Source: Streptomyces umbrinus | Lineage (GTDB): Bacteria > Actinomycetota > Actinomycetes > Streptomycetales > Streptomycetaceae | Direction of reading: 5' to 3' | Assembly (NCBI RefSeq): GCF_030817415.1 | Contig: NZ_JAUSZI010000002.1 | Coordinates: 1,302,001-1,366,000, forward strand | DNA: 64,000 bases | Shown here: in pieces, positions 9,383 to 17,687 of the stretch | Numbering within the stretch: position 1 is the first letter of the stretch | How the letters are laid out: every line of letters begins with the position of its first letter | Made by a program: the position numbers and the translations under genes | Notes under the pieces: generated by a model | Databases searched by the model: none | Told to the model about the DNA's origin: nothing | The model's input: the letters and a program-made list of their open reading frames with translations, nothing else

Positions 9383-10249
9383 GTGAGCGACAACCGCTCG
9401 GGCGGCAGTGCACCGACCGTCCTGCGGATGGTTCTCGGCAAGCGGCTCCGGCATCTGCGGGAACAGGCCGGAGTCTCCTTCGAGGACGCCGCGCGGGCCA
9501 TCGAGGTCACTCCTCTGACGGTCCGCCGGATCGAAAAGGCCGAGGTCGGCCTCCGTATCCCCTACGTGAGGGAGTTGCTGCACACCTACGGAGTCCCGGA
9601 GTCCGAGGTCGAGGACTTCCTCTCGATGGCCAGGGAGGCCAACCAGCCCGGCTGGTGGTACTCGTACCGCGATGTGCTGCCCGACTGGTTCAGCGCCTAC
9701 GTGAGCCTGGAGAGCGAAGCCAGCGTCATCCGTCTCTACGAACCCCACTACGTCCCGGGCCTGTTGCAGACGCACGACTACGCGGCCGCGCTCATGCACA
9801 TCGGCTTTCCCAACGAGACGAAGGAGGACATCGACCGCCGCGTCGCCCTGCGCCTCAAGCGCCAGGACCTGCTCACGAAATCCGAGGCACCGGCCGTCTG
9901 GGCCGTCCTGGACGAGACGGTGCTGCGCCGCCCGGTGGGCGGGGCCGAGGTGATGCGGGCCCAGATCGACCGGCTGAACGAGGCCCTGGACATGCCGAAG
10001 GTCCGGATCCAGATACTGCGCTACTCCGTGGGAGCCCATCCGGGCGCGTTCGGCCCCTTCCACCACTTCCGCTTCGGTTTCTCCGAACTTCCCGATGTCG
10101 TCTACACCGAGAGCCTCGTCGGCTCGGTCTATGTCGACCAGCCGGCCGATGTCGTGACGTACCTCGAAGTAATGGACCGGATGTCCGTGCAGGCGGAGCC
10201 GGTCGCTCGGACCAGGGCCATCCTGGCTGAACTGCGTAAGGAGTTGTGA
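9383..10249 (+). CDS. Scr1-type HTH regulator (XRE HTH + DUF5753)
   Basis: A 288-residue protein. The N-terminal XRE helix-turn-helix (RLRHLREQAGVSFEDAARAIEVTPLTVRRIE) is followed by the DUF5753 effector-like domain with its hallmarks EASVIRLYEPHYVPGLLQT and ILRYSVGAHPGAFGPF. This is the WhiJ-like regulator class of Streptomyces, in which an HTH protein pairs with a small DUF397 protein to control development or a nearby gene. The GTG start is well supported by GGGAGGTAGGAC just upstream. The DUF397 gene follows 3 bases after the stop, so the two form an operon. Candidate operators are the inverted repeat at 9287-9307 and the dispersed repeats near 6.8 and 10.6 kb. Confidence 0.93.
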   Translation: MSDNRSGGSAPTVLRMVLGKRLRHLREQAGVSFEDAARAIEVTPLTVRRIEKAEVGLRIPYVRELLHTYGVPESEVEDFLSMAREANQPGWWYSYRDVLPDWFSAYVSLESEASVIRLYEPHYVPGLLQTHDYAAALMHIGFPNETKEDIDRRVALRLKRQDLLTKSEAPAVWAVLDETVLRRPVGGAEVMRAQIDRLNEALDMPKVRIQILRYSVGAHPGAFGPFHHFRFGFSELPDVVYTESLVGSVYVDQPADVVTYLEVMDRMSVQAEPVARTRAILAELRKEL

Positions 10250-10252
10250 GCC

Positions 10253-10498
10253 ATGACTTCCATGGACCCCATCCACAGCGGAATGCCCGCCATCGATCTG
10301 GGCACCGAGGGCTGGCACAAGCCCTGGAGCGGCACCAACGGCGGCAGCTGTGTCGAGGCCAAGCGACTGCCCGACGGCAGCGTCGCGTTCCGCCAGTCCA
10401 AGGACCCGGACGGGCCCGCGCTGATCTACACCCGGGAAGAGATGATCTCGTTCCTGGAGGGCGCGAAGTCCGGCCAGGCCGACTTCCTCGTCGCCTGA
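10253..10498 (+). CDS. DUF397 protein, partner of the Scr1-type regulator
   Basis: An 81-residue protein with the DUF397 pattern: W at the start of the motif (WHKPWSGTNGGSCVEAKRLPDGSVAFRQSKDPDGPAL is summarised as W-x3-W-S-G-x-N-G-G-x-C-V-E and R-x-S-K-D-P-x-G-P). The C-terminal part (REEMISFLEGAKSG) is the usual helical tail. Its ATG follows the HTH gene by three bases. In this family the DUF397 protein is thought to counteract the DNA-binding partner, like an antitoxin or anti-repressor pair; that role is by family analogy only. Confidence 0.93.
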   Translation: MTSMDPIHSGMPAIDLGTEGWHKPWSGTNGGSCVEAKRLPDGSVAFRQSKDPDGPALIYTREEMISFLEGAKSGQADFLVA

Positions 10499-10563
10499 CG
10501 CCCCGCTGAACTCCCGCGTCGCGAGCCCGCGCTCCGACGCCCTCGCCCGCCCGGTCCGGGCGG

Positions 10564-10617
10564 CACCACTACGCCCGCACAACCATCCACCACTACGGCC
10601 GCACAACCGGACAACCC
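10564..10617. repeat. Dispersed repeat, two further copies (B1 and B2)
   Basis: Copy B1 (10564-10584) and the first 21 bases of copy B2 (10588-10608) match at 20 of 21 positions with a 24-base period. B2 extends to 10617 and matches copy A near 6.8 kb at 25 of 30 positions on the opposite strand. The block lies downstream of the DUF397 gene and upstream of the degenerate-kinase gene. Confidence 0.7.
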
Positions 10618-10686
10618 GCACGCGCACTCCCGCCGTGCGGGTCGCCCGGCCACACTGGGAAAGTCGGTCGTCCTGGAGGGAGTGGT

Positions 10687-11202
10687 ATGCGCACGCTCCA
10701 TGAGGCCGTCGACCGGTGCCGGACGCTGGTCGTCGAGGGCCCCGACGGCATCGCCAGAAGCGGACTGCTCGCCGAACTGGTCCGCAACGGATTCATGATC
10801 AGGCGCTCGCGGGACCAGCTGCACCACGTGGACCCGACCCGTCCGTACCGTGAACTCCTCGCCGCCCCCGGCCGCCTGGCGGTCGACGGCGGCATCGTCC
10901 ACGAGCTCGTCTACGGGCCGCTGCGCCGCGGACACTCCCGGGTGACCTGGATCCAGGCGCTCGACTTCGCCGAGTCCGTGGCCGAGCGGGACGGCGCCCT
11001 TCTCCATCTGACGGACTCCGGACGCCGCGCGGACACCGAGGGCGCCGAGGTGGCCGACGCCTACCGCCGGGTGTTCCGCACCCTCGCCCAGCACGTCCCG
11101 GTCGTCACTCTGGACGTCTGCGGCCCCGGCCCTCCCATCCGTGCGCCATCCGGTCCCGATCTTCAACTGGGGCGATGCAAGGGGCAGTTGACGGTAGGTT
11201 AG
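10687..11202 (+). CDS. Thymidylate-kinase-like protein with degenerate P-loop
   Basis: A 171-residue protein whose start (TLVVEGPDGIARSGL) aligns with the P-loop of dTMP-kinase-like proteins, and whose middle (IVHELVYGPLRRGHSRVTW) resembles the DRS/EVYGP..RG segment of the same group. The key GxGK[ST] residues are changed to I-A-R-S (residues 22-25), so normal ATP binding is doubtful. It may be a pseudokinase or a nucleotide sensor. The start ATG follows GGAGGGAGTGGT. The Pro-rich C-terminus (after about residue 150) is probably disordered. Function unknown. Confidence 0.6.
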   Translation: MRTLHEAVDRCRTLVVEGPDGIARSGLLAELVRNGFMIRRSRDQLHHVDPTRPYRELLAAPGRLAVDGGIVHELVYGPLRRGHSRVTWIQALDFAESVAERDGALLHLTDSGRRADTEGAEVADAYRRVFRTLAQHVPVVTLDVCGPGPPIRAPSGPDLQLGRCKGQLTVG

Positions 11203-11237
11203 AAGCAGACCGCGTGACGCACGGCAGGAGATCTCGC

Positions 11238-12047
11238 ATGGCAGACGGCCAGTCCACTCCCGACCAGGACGCTTTGTCCAAGATCGACACCACGGTGCCG
11301 CATTCGGCCCGCATCTGGAACTACTGGATGGGCGGCAAGGACAACTACGAGGTCGACCGGGAGGCGGGCGACGCCTACCGCGAGATCGCCCCGAACATCG
11401 AGACGATGGCCCGCGCCTCCCGCGGCTATCTGATCCGGACCGTGACGTTCGTCGCCGGTGAGCTGGGCATCCGTCAGTTCCTGGACATCGGCACGGGCCT
11501 GCCCACGTACGACAACACCCACCAGGTCGCCCAGCGCGTGGCGCCCGAGTCGCGGATCGTCTACGTGGACAACGACCCGCTGGTGCTGCGGCACGCCCAG
11601 GCGCTTCTCACCAGCACCCCCGAGGGCGTCACCGACTACATCGACGCGGACCTGCACGAGCCCGAGCAGATCATCGAGGCCGCGGGCAAGATCCTGGACT
11701 TCAACAAGCCCGTCGCGCTGATGCTGATGGGCATCCTGGGCCACATCCAGGACTACGAAGAGGCCCAGTCGATCGTCCGCCGTCTCCAGGCCGCCCTGCC
11801 GCCGGGCAGCTACTTCGTGCACTACGACAGCACCGACACGGACGCCGAGCTCAAGCGGGCCCAGGAGGGTTACGACGACACCGGCGCCGTCCCGTACGTG
11901 CTGCGCAGCCCGCGGGAGATCTCCGTCTACTACGACGGTCTGGAACTGCTGGAGCCCGGCATCGTCTCCTGCCCGCTGTGGCGCCCCGAGCCGGGCACCA
12001 CTCCGGAGGCTACGGATGTGTACGGGGGCGTCGCGCGCAAGTCCTGA
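11238..12047 (+). CDS. SAM-dependent methyltransferase, DUF574 (Methyltransf_19) family
   Basis: A 269-residue protein of a Streptomyces-expanded family. The hallmark SARIWNYWMGGKDNYEVDR near the N-terminus is followed by FLDIGTGLPT (SAM motif I), VYVDNDPLVL (acidic loop), DYIDADL and SYFVHYDS. These are the class I methyltransferase fold and SAM site; the substrate is unknown. ATG 11238 is chosen for CAGGAG 7 bases upstream; the open frame extends 5' but overlaps the previous gene. A second member is encoded at 49928-50740. Confidence 0.9.
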   Translation: MADGQSTPDQDALSKIDTTVPHSARIWNYWMGGKDNYEVDREAGDAYREIAPNIETMARASRGYLIRTVTFVAGELGIRQFLDIGTGLPTYDNTHQVAQRVAPESRIVYVDNDPLVLRHAQALLTSTPEGVTDYIDADLHEPEQIIEAAGKILDFNKPVALMLMGILGHIQDYEEAQSIVRRLQAALPPGSYFVHYDSTDTDAELKRAQEGYDDTGAVPYVLRSPREISVYYDGLELLEPGIVSCPLWRPEPGTTPEATDVYGGVARKS

Positions 12048-12070
12048 GTCCCGCGGCCCTGAGCCCCCGC

Positions 12071-12101
12071 GGCCCTGACGCCCCCCGTTGGCGCCAGGGC
12101 C
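12071..12101. terminator. Bidirectional hairpin terminator
   Basis: GGCCCTGACGCC and GGCGCCAGGGCC pair at 11 of 12 positions around a 7-base loop, between two convergent genes. There is no U-tract, as is common for GC-rich actinomycete terminators. Confidence 0.6.
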
Positions 12102-12120
12102 GATCCCCGGGTCCGGCCGG

Positions 12121-13518
12121 TCAGGGCCTCGCGGCCGGCTCGATGTTCTGGTTGAGCCGGAACAGGTTGCCCGGGTCGTACTCGGCCTTGATCCGGGCCA
12201 GCCGGGCGTAGTTGTCGCGGTAGCTGGCCCGTACGCGCTCCTGGCCCTCGTCCATCATCATGTTCACGTAGGCGCCGCCCGCCGAGTACGGGTGGAGGGC
12301 CTCGAAGTAGTCGACGGTCCACCGCTTGATGTCGTCGGCGTTGGCCGGGTCGGGGTCCACGCCCGCGAAGACGGAGGCCCAGCGTGCGTCGCGGTAGCTC
12401 CAGGCGGTGTCCGTCGGCGCGTGGTCGTGGACGGCGCCGTCGATCGGGTACAGGTGCATGGTCGACTTCATGGTGGGCAGTTCGGCGCCGAACTTGGCGT
12501 GCAGGTCGATCGCCTCGGCGGGGATCTCGTTGACGAAGTCGGCACGCCAGTACCACTGGTCGCCGGGCGGGTAGAGACCGTCGAAGGCGCCCTGGATCAT
12601 GGGGTGCGGCATCGGCGCGGGGCCGTGCAGCATCGGCTCCGGCAGGGCGTCGAGCAGGGGCGCCATCGCGCGGGCCGCCGCGTCCGCGTCCTCTCCGGCG
12701 TAACACCACACGACACCGCAGGCCTTGCGTCCATGGAGTTCCTCGGGGAACGGCGGGGCGGGCGGGACGGCGCCGATCAGGAAGAAGCCGTTGAGTTCGC
12801 GGGGCGCGTGCGGGATGAAGTCCCGGTAGGCGGCGAGTACTTCGGAGCACTGTTCGACGGGCCAGAACGTGGGACCCGCGACGACCGTGCTCACCTCGTG
12901 CAGCCGGAACAGGAACGAGGTGACGACGCCGAAGTTGCCGCCTCCGCCGCGGATCGCCCAGAACAGGTCGGGGTTCTCGTCGGCGCTCGCGCGCACGTGC
13001 CGGCCGTCGGCCAGGACGAGCTCGGCCTCCAGGAGGTTGTCGATGGCCAGCCCGCACTTGCGGGTGAGATGGCCGAGGCCGCCGCCCAGCGTGAGGCCCC
13101 CGACGCCGGTCGTGGAGATGATGCCGCTCGGGGTGGCCAGACCGTGCGCGTTGGTGGCCCGGTCCACTTCGCCCCAGACGCAGCCGCCGCCGACACGGAC
13201 CGTCCTGGCCTCCGGGTCGACCTCGATGTCCTTGAGCGGGGACAGGTCGACGACGACGCCGCCGTCGCAGGTCCCGAGTCCGGCGCCGTGGTGCCCGCCG
13301 CCGCGTACGGCGAGCGGCAGCTCGTGGGCGCGGGCGAAGCCGACGGCGTGCGTGACGTCCTCGGCGCTCGTACACCGCGCCACCAGGGCGGGGCGACGCT
13401 CGATCATCGCGTTGTAGACGGGACGGGCCTCCTCGTAGCCGGAGTCGTCCGGCCCGATCAACTGCCCCTTGAACTGGGTGAGTTCCTGCCGGGCCGCCTG
13501 TGCTGGTGTGACGGACAT
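12121..13518 (-). CDS. FAD-linked oxidase, berberine-bridge-enzyme type
   Basis: A 465-residue oxidoreductase of the FAD_binding_4 plus BBE families. The N-terminal FAD domain contains RGGGHHGAG, whose first His is the usual 8-alpha-histidyl FAD ligand, and GGGCVWGEVD, whose Cys is the usual 6-S-cysteinyl ligand, so bicovalent flavin attachment is expected. GGLTLGGGLGHL and GGGGNFGVVTSF are further FAD contacts. The C-terminal ARIKAEYDPGNLFRLNQNI is the BBE signature. Relatives oxidise sugars or natural-product intermediates. The start is taken as ATG 13516-13518 with a G-rich ribosome site before it; ATG 13524 is two codons upstream. No signal peptide is seen. Confidence 0.9.
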   Translation of the reverse strand: MSVTPAQAARQELTQFKGQLIGPDDSGYEEARPVYNAMIERRPALVARCTSAEDVTHAVGFARAHELPLAVRGGGHHGAGLGTCDGGVVVDLSPLKDIEVDPEARTVRVGGGCVWGEVDRATNAHGLATPSGIISTTGVGGLTLGGGLGHLTRKCGLAIDNLLEAELVLADGRHVRASADENPDLFWAIRGGGGNFGVVTSFLFRLHEVSTVVAGPTFWPVEQCSEVLAAYRDFIPHAPRELNGFFLIGAVPPAPPFPEELHGRKACGVVWCYAGEDADAAARAMAPLLDALPEPMLHGPAPMPHPMIQGAFDGLYPPGDQWYWRADFVNEIPAEAIDLHAKFGAELPTMKSTMHLYPIDGAVHDHAPTDTAWSYRDARWASVFAGVDPDPANADDIKRWTVDYFEALHPYSAGGAYVNMMMDEGQERVRASYRDNYARLARIKAEYDPGNLFRLNQNIEPAARP

Positions 13519-13633
13519 GTGCATCCCCCGATCCGGGACCCGGCTTCCGGGCCCCTTCCATGGGCCTGTTTCTAGTCCCGTCCCCAGTGCGCGGATATCC
13601 GTGCCGGTCACTCAGCTCGGCGTCGGCGGCTAC

Positions 13634-16234
13634 CTAGGTCTCGCGTCCGGGCACCAGCCCCAGCTCCGTGGCGCGGGCGGTGGCCTGGCGCCGGGAGCGG
13701 GCCCCGAGCTTGTCCAGTACGGCGGAGACGTGGTTGTCGACCGTACGGACGGAGACCACGAGCCGCTCGGCGATCTCGGGGTTGGTCAGACCCTGGGCCA
13801 GCAATCGCACGACCTGGAGCTGACGTTCGGTGAGGCCCGCGGGGTTGTCGCGGGTCGCGGCGAGCGGGCCGCGCGGGATGTGGCGCACGCCCAGTTGCCG
13901 CAGTTCGCCGCGGACTAACCGTGCCAGGGGCTCCGCGCCGAGCGCGTCCAGACCGGCGAGGGCCGTGAGCTTGTCGTCCGGGTCCGGGCTCTCGGCGAGG
14001 GCGGCGGCATCCTCGTACGGGCAGCCGGCCGCACGCCAGGCCTCCGCCGCCTCGCGCCAGCGTCCGGCGGTCTGGAGCGCGTACGGATGGTCCCAGCTGT
14101 CCGCCGGTACGGGGCTCCCGGCCTTGGCGAGCCAGTAGCCGAGCTCGGCCACGTGCGGCATGGCGGACAGGCGGCGCGCCTCCTCGAAGACCTCACCGGC
14201 GACGGCGACCACCGCCGCGTGATCGCCCCGGAGCCAGGCAGCCTCCGCCCGGGCTACCGCGACCGGCCCGGTGCGCTGCAGTTCACGGGTGCGTACGGCG
14301 ATCTCCCAGGCCTCGTCGAGCAGTTCCTCCCCGCCGTCGCGGCCGCGGCGGACGCGTACCCGGGCCAGCACGGTCAGCGCGGGGCAGCGGGCGGGCACGA
14401 AGTCGTGGGCGCCGATCTCGGCGTGCCGCTCGGCGTCGTCCCAGGCCGCTGCGGCGAACCGGCGCAGCCCCATCGCGACATGGAGATAGCTCAGGAAGCC
14501 GACGTGTTCCGCCCGGTCCGCCAGCGCCATACCGGGCGCCAGGAAGCGGTCGGCCTCGGTGAACTCGAGGCGTTGGAGCAGCGTCCAGATGAGGTTGGCG
14601 TACGAGCGGCAGGCGTGCTCGACCTCGCCCGCGGCCAGCGCGACCTTGAGGCTCTCCTCCAACTGGGCGCGGCCCAGCGGGTCGCCGTCGCGCCAGCGGG
14701 CGGAGCCGACGTTGTTGAGGGCGTGCGCGAGGATCGCGTCGTCGCCGGTGCGGCGGGCCAGGGCGATGGCCCGCTCACCGAAGTCGATGGCCAGGGTGGT
14801 GCGTTCGGACAGCATGTGCAGCTGCGAGGTGTTGCTGAGGGCGAGCCCGAGCAGCCGGTCGTCGCCCGCTTCCTCCAGTACGGCGATGGCCTCGCGCGCG
14901 GCACTCTGCGCCTCGTCGGCGTTGCCCGCCCACCAGTGGATACGGGACAGCCAGCGCAGGTCGGCGCCGAGCGCGCGGGTGTCGCCGAGGAAGCGTCGCA
15001 GTGCGACCGCGTCCCGTTCGGCGTCGACGGCTGCCGCGGAGTCGGCGATGGTGTAACTCTCGACGGCGAACCGCTCCAGCAGGTCGGCCAGTTCGGCGGC
15101 CTCGAACCGGTCGCGCTGTCGCAGGACGAGCCGCAGGTGGGCGGCGGCCTCCCGGTGTGCTCCCGCGCCGGAGGCGTCCCGGGCGGCGTCGGGACCGTAC
15201 CGCGCGATGGCCTCCTGGTCGCCCGCTTCCGCCGCGTGGTGGACGACGCGGGCCGGGTCGGAGCCGGACTTCGCGACGAGCGCGGCGAGGACGTGACGGT
15301 TGAGTTCGATGCGCCGTGCGGCGGGCAGCGAGTCGGCGACGGCCCGGCGGATCAACTCGTGCCGGAATCCGGCCCGTTCAGGTGTCACTGTGAGCAGTCC
15401 GCGCTGTTCGGCAGCGGCCAGCTCGGCCACGCCGTCCGTGAACAGCGCGTCGACCAGGGGCCGTTCGACGGCGGACGGGACCACGGCGAGCTGTTCCAGG
15501 GCGTCGCGGGTGCGGTCGTCCAGGCCGCGCAGCCGGGCGAGGACGGCGTCGACCACGGTCGGCGGGACTCCGCCGGTGCCGCCCGCCGCTACGACTTCGG
15601 CCACGAAGAACGGGTTGCCCGAGGTCACCTCGTACACCTCTGCCGGGTCCAGGCGGCTCACCGCGCTCAGCTGCCGCACGGCGCCCGCGGAGAGGCGGGA
15701 CAGCGGGAGCCGGTGCACGCGTTCGGCCCGGGAGACCTGGCCCAGGAGGTGGTGCAGGGGGTGGCGGCGGTCCAGTTCGTCGTCGCGGTAGGTGAGGACC
15801 AGGAGGGCCGGGAGGCGTTCCACCCGGTGAACCAGGAACCGCAGGGCGTCGAGCGAGGCCTCGTCGGCCCAGTGCACGTCCTCGACGACGAGAACGGCCG
15901 GGTGCGGGGCCGCGGTCAGCTCGGCCCGCAGGGCGTCGTACACCCGGGGCCGGTCGCCGCCCGCCGTGAGAGCCCGGGCCAGTTCGGCGCCGACGCTGCC
16001 GACCAGATCGCGGAAGGGGCCGAGCGGCCGTCGCGTGGCGAGGTCGTCGCACTCCCCCACCAGGACGCGCGCCTTCTCCGGCAGCACGGCCGGCATGGCC
16101 TTCACCAGGCTCGACTTCCCGATACCCGCCTCGCCGAAGACGAGCGCCACCGAACCGGCTCCATCGGCCGCGTCCCGCGCGGCGACGGCCAGTCGATCGA
16201 GCTCGTCGTCTCGTTCGAGGATCCCCCAATCCAC
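13634..16234 (-). CDS. Large AAA-type LuxR (LAL) transcriptional regulator with a TTA codon
   Basis: An 866-residue regulator. The N-terminal ATPase has Walker A (GEAGIGKSSL) and Walker B (AVLVVEDVHWAD). A long helical, TPR-like middle section follows, and the C-terminal LuxR helix-turn-helix is clear (LTERQLQVVRLLAQGLTNPEIAERL, then VSVRTVDNHVSAVLDKLG). Members often control antibiotic or sugar-use gene clusters and respond to a ligand through the middle domain. The GTG start (16232-16234) places the N-terminus just before the ATPase domain; the longer open frame upstream overlaps the amidohydrolase operator. The codon at 13916-13918 is an in-frame TTA (codon 773), so full translation should require the bldA tRNA in Streptomyces. 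Confidence 0.88.
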   Translation of the reverse strand: MDWGILERDDELDRLAVAARDAADGAGSVALVFGEAGIGKSSLVKAMPAVLPEKARVLVGECDDLATRRPLGPFRDLVGSVGAELARALTAGGDRPRVYDALRAELTAAPHPAVLVVEDVHWADEASLDALRFLVHRVERLPALLVLTYRDDELDRRHPLHHLLGQVSRAERVHRLPLSRLSAGAVRQLSAVSRLDPAEVYEVTSGNPFFVAEVVAAGGTGGVPPTVVDAVLARLRGLDDRTRDALEQLAVVPSAVERPLVDALFTDGVAELAAAEQRGLLTVTPERAGFRHELIRRAVADSLPAARRIELNRHVLAALVAKSGSDPARVVHHAAEAGDQEAIARYGPDAARDASGAGAHREAAAHLRLVLRQRDRFEAAELADLLERFAVESYTIADSAAAVDAERDAVALRRFLGDTRALGADLRWLSRIHWWAGNADEAQSAAREAIAVLEEAGDDRLLGLALSNTSQLHMLSERTTLAIDFGERAIALARRTGDDAILAHALNNVGSARWRDGDPLGRAQLEESLKVALAAGEVEHACRSYANLIWTLLQRLEFTEADRFLAPGMALADRAEHVGFLSYLHVAMGLRRFAAAAWDDAERHAEIGAHDFVPARCPALTVLARVRVRRGRDGGEELLDEAWEIAVRTRELQRTGPVAVARAEAAWLRGDHAAVVAVAGEVFEEARRLSAMPHVAELGYWLAKAGSPVPADSWDHPYALQTAGRWREAAEAWRAAGCPYEDAAALAESPDPDDKLTALAGLDALGAEPLARLVRGELRQLGVRHIPRGPLAATRDNPAGLTERQLQVVRLLAQGLTNPEIAERLVVSVRTVDNHVSAVLDKLGARSRRQATARATELGLVPGRET
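13916..13918 (-). other. In-frame TTA leucine codon (bldA target candidate)
   Basis: On the minus strand the bases read TTA and lie an exact multiple of three from the GTG at 16234, encoding Leu in the segment PLARLVRGEL just before the helix-turn-helix of the LAL regulator. Confidence 0.85.
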
Positions 16235-16291
16235 GCTGTGATTCTGGCACGTGTGCGGGCAGACAGCCCCCGCAAAGGATCGGTGGTTGTG

Positions 16292-16303
16292 CAAAACGTT
16301 TTG
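16292..16303. promoter_or_regulatory. LacI-type operator 1
   Basis: Perfect palindrome CAAAACGTTTTG, 19 bases upstream of the amidohydrolase ATG. The central CG and this symmetry are typical of LacI/PurR-type operators. The surrounding 20 bases match operator 2 at 20359-20370 in 19 positions, in opposite orientation. Confidence 0.85.
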
Positions 16304-16322
16304 GATACCTAGCTTGTGCCGC

Positions 16323-17687
16323 ATGAGCGACAGAACGCCTCCGTCGACCCGCCGCCTCCTGGTGAGCGGCTGCGACGTGCTGCGGGTTCCGCCGGAGGGC
16401 GAGTGCGACGTGCTGCGGGCGCAGGACATCGTGGTGACGGACGGTGTCATCGAGGAGATACGGCCGACCGGGGCGGCCGCTGCGGTCCACGCGGCGGAGG
16501 TCATCCACGGGCGGGGGCTGCTGGCCGTTCCAGGCCTGGTCAACGCGCACACGCACAGTCCCATGGTGCTGATGCGTGGTGCGGCCGAGGACGTGACCGT
16601 CGAGGGGTGGTTCAACGACCGCGTCTGGCCGATGGAGTCCAACCTCACCGCGGCCGACGTGCGGCTCGGTGCCCGGCTGGCCTGCGCGGAGATGATCCGC
16701 TCCGGTGTGACCGCCTTCGCCGACCACTACTTCTTCCCCGAGCAGATCGCCGAGGCGGTCGCCGAGACCGGCCTGCGGGCCGACATCGCGCCCACGTACT
16801 TCAGCAGCCGGGGCCAGGAAGCTCTGGAGGAGACGGTGAGGTTCGCGGAGACCTGGCACGGCGGAGCCGGGGGCCGGGTGACAGTCTCGCTCGGGCCGCA
16901 CGCCCCGTACACGGTCGACGACGGTGATCTGCGGATCCTGGCCGACCATGCCCGGCGGCTCGGCCTGCGTGTGCACATCCATGCCGCAGAGCACCTGGAG
17001 CAGACGCAATCCAGTCTGGAGCGGCGCGGCATCACACCGATCCGCGTGCTGCACGAGACGGGGGTTCTGGACGCGGGCGCCCTCATCGCGCACGGCTGCG
17101 GGATCGTCGAGCAGGACCTGCCGTTGTTGGCCGAGTACGCCGGCACAACCGCCGTGGCCTACTGCCCCAAGGTGTATCTGAAACACGCCTTGTCTCCGCT
17201 CACCCCGGTCCGGGAGCTGCTCGGTGCCGGGCTCACCGTCGCCGTCGGCACGGACGGCGCCGCCGGCCACAACACGCTCGACGTATGGGAAGCGCTGCGG
17301 CTGGTCGCCCTCACCCAGAAGCAAGCGGTGTGCGACGCCACCTGGATGACCGTCTCCGACACCCTGCGGCTGGCTGTGCGAGGCGGAGCCCGAGCCCTCG
17401 GCCTGCAGCAGGACATCGGGGCGCTGGAGCCGGGCATGCGCGCCGACATCGTCCTCACCGATCTGTCGGGGCTGCACTGCCGTCCGCTGCACGACCCCCG
17501 CGCCGCACTGGTCTACAGCGCCCGCGCCAGTGACGTACGGACGGTCGTGGTCGACGGCCGCGTCCTGATGCGCGACGGCCGGCTGCTGACCGTGGACGTG
17601 CCCGCGCTGCTGGACGAGGCCGACGCCCGGGTGGCGCGGATCCTCGACACCTCCCACGGGAGGGCGGTGCAGCACTATGACCCGTGA
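16323..17687 (+). CDS. Amidohydrolase, purine/SAH-deaminase type (TrzN/MtaD/GuaD group)
   Basis: A 454-residue metal-dependent deaminase of the amidohydrolase superfamily. The HxH metal pair is in NAHTHSP (His76, His78); HIHAAEH (about 218-224) gives the next metal/substrate His and Glu; VGTDGAAGHN carries the final Asp (about 311). MVLMRGAAEDVTVEGW matches the MTA/SAH, guanine and 8-oxoguanine deaminase group. The product beside a purine nucleoside phosphorylase argues for a purine base or nucleoside substrate. The start ATG lies just after the LacI-type operator. The 3' end overlaps the LacI gene by 11 bases. Confidence 0.85.
   Translation: MSDRTPPSTRRLLVSGCDVLRVPPEGECDVLRAQDIVVTDGVIEEIRPTGAAAAVHAAEVIHGRGLLAVPGLVNAHTHSPMVLMRGAAEDVTVEGWFNDRVWPMESNLTAADVRLGARLACAEMIRSGVTAFADHYFFPEQIAEAVAETGLRADIAPTYFSSRGQEALEETVRFAETWHGGAGGRVTVSLGPHAPYTVDDGDLRILADHARRLGLRVHIHAAEHLEQTQSSLERRGITPIRVLHETGVLDAGALIAHGCGIVEQDLPLLAEYAGTTAVAYCPKVYLKHALSPLTPVRELLGAGLTVAVGTDGAAGHNTLDVWEALRLVALTQKQAVCDATWMTVSDTLRLAVRGGARALGLQQDIGALEPGMRADIVLTDLSGLHCRPLHDPRAALVYSARASDVRTVVVDGRVLMRDGRLLTVDVPALLDEADARVARILDTSHGRAVQHYDP

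Noticed and set aside
10564..10617. CRISPR-like repeat
   Set aside because: Only two adjacent copies with a 3-base gap and no spacers; more like regulatory repeats.
15378..17675. Long minus-strand open frame across the LAL regulator and amidohydrolase
   Set aside because: It overlaps two well-supported genes and has no recognisable domain.
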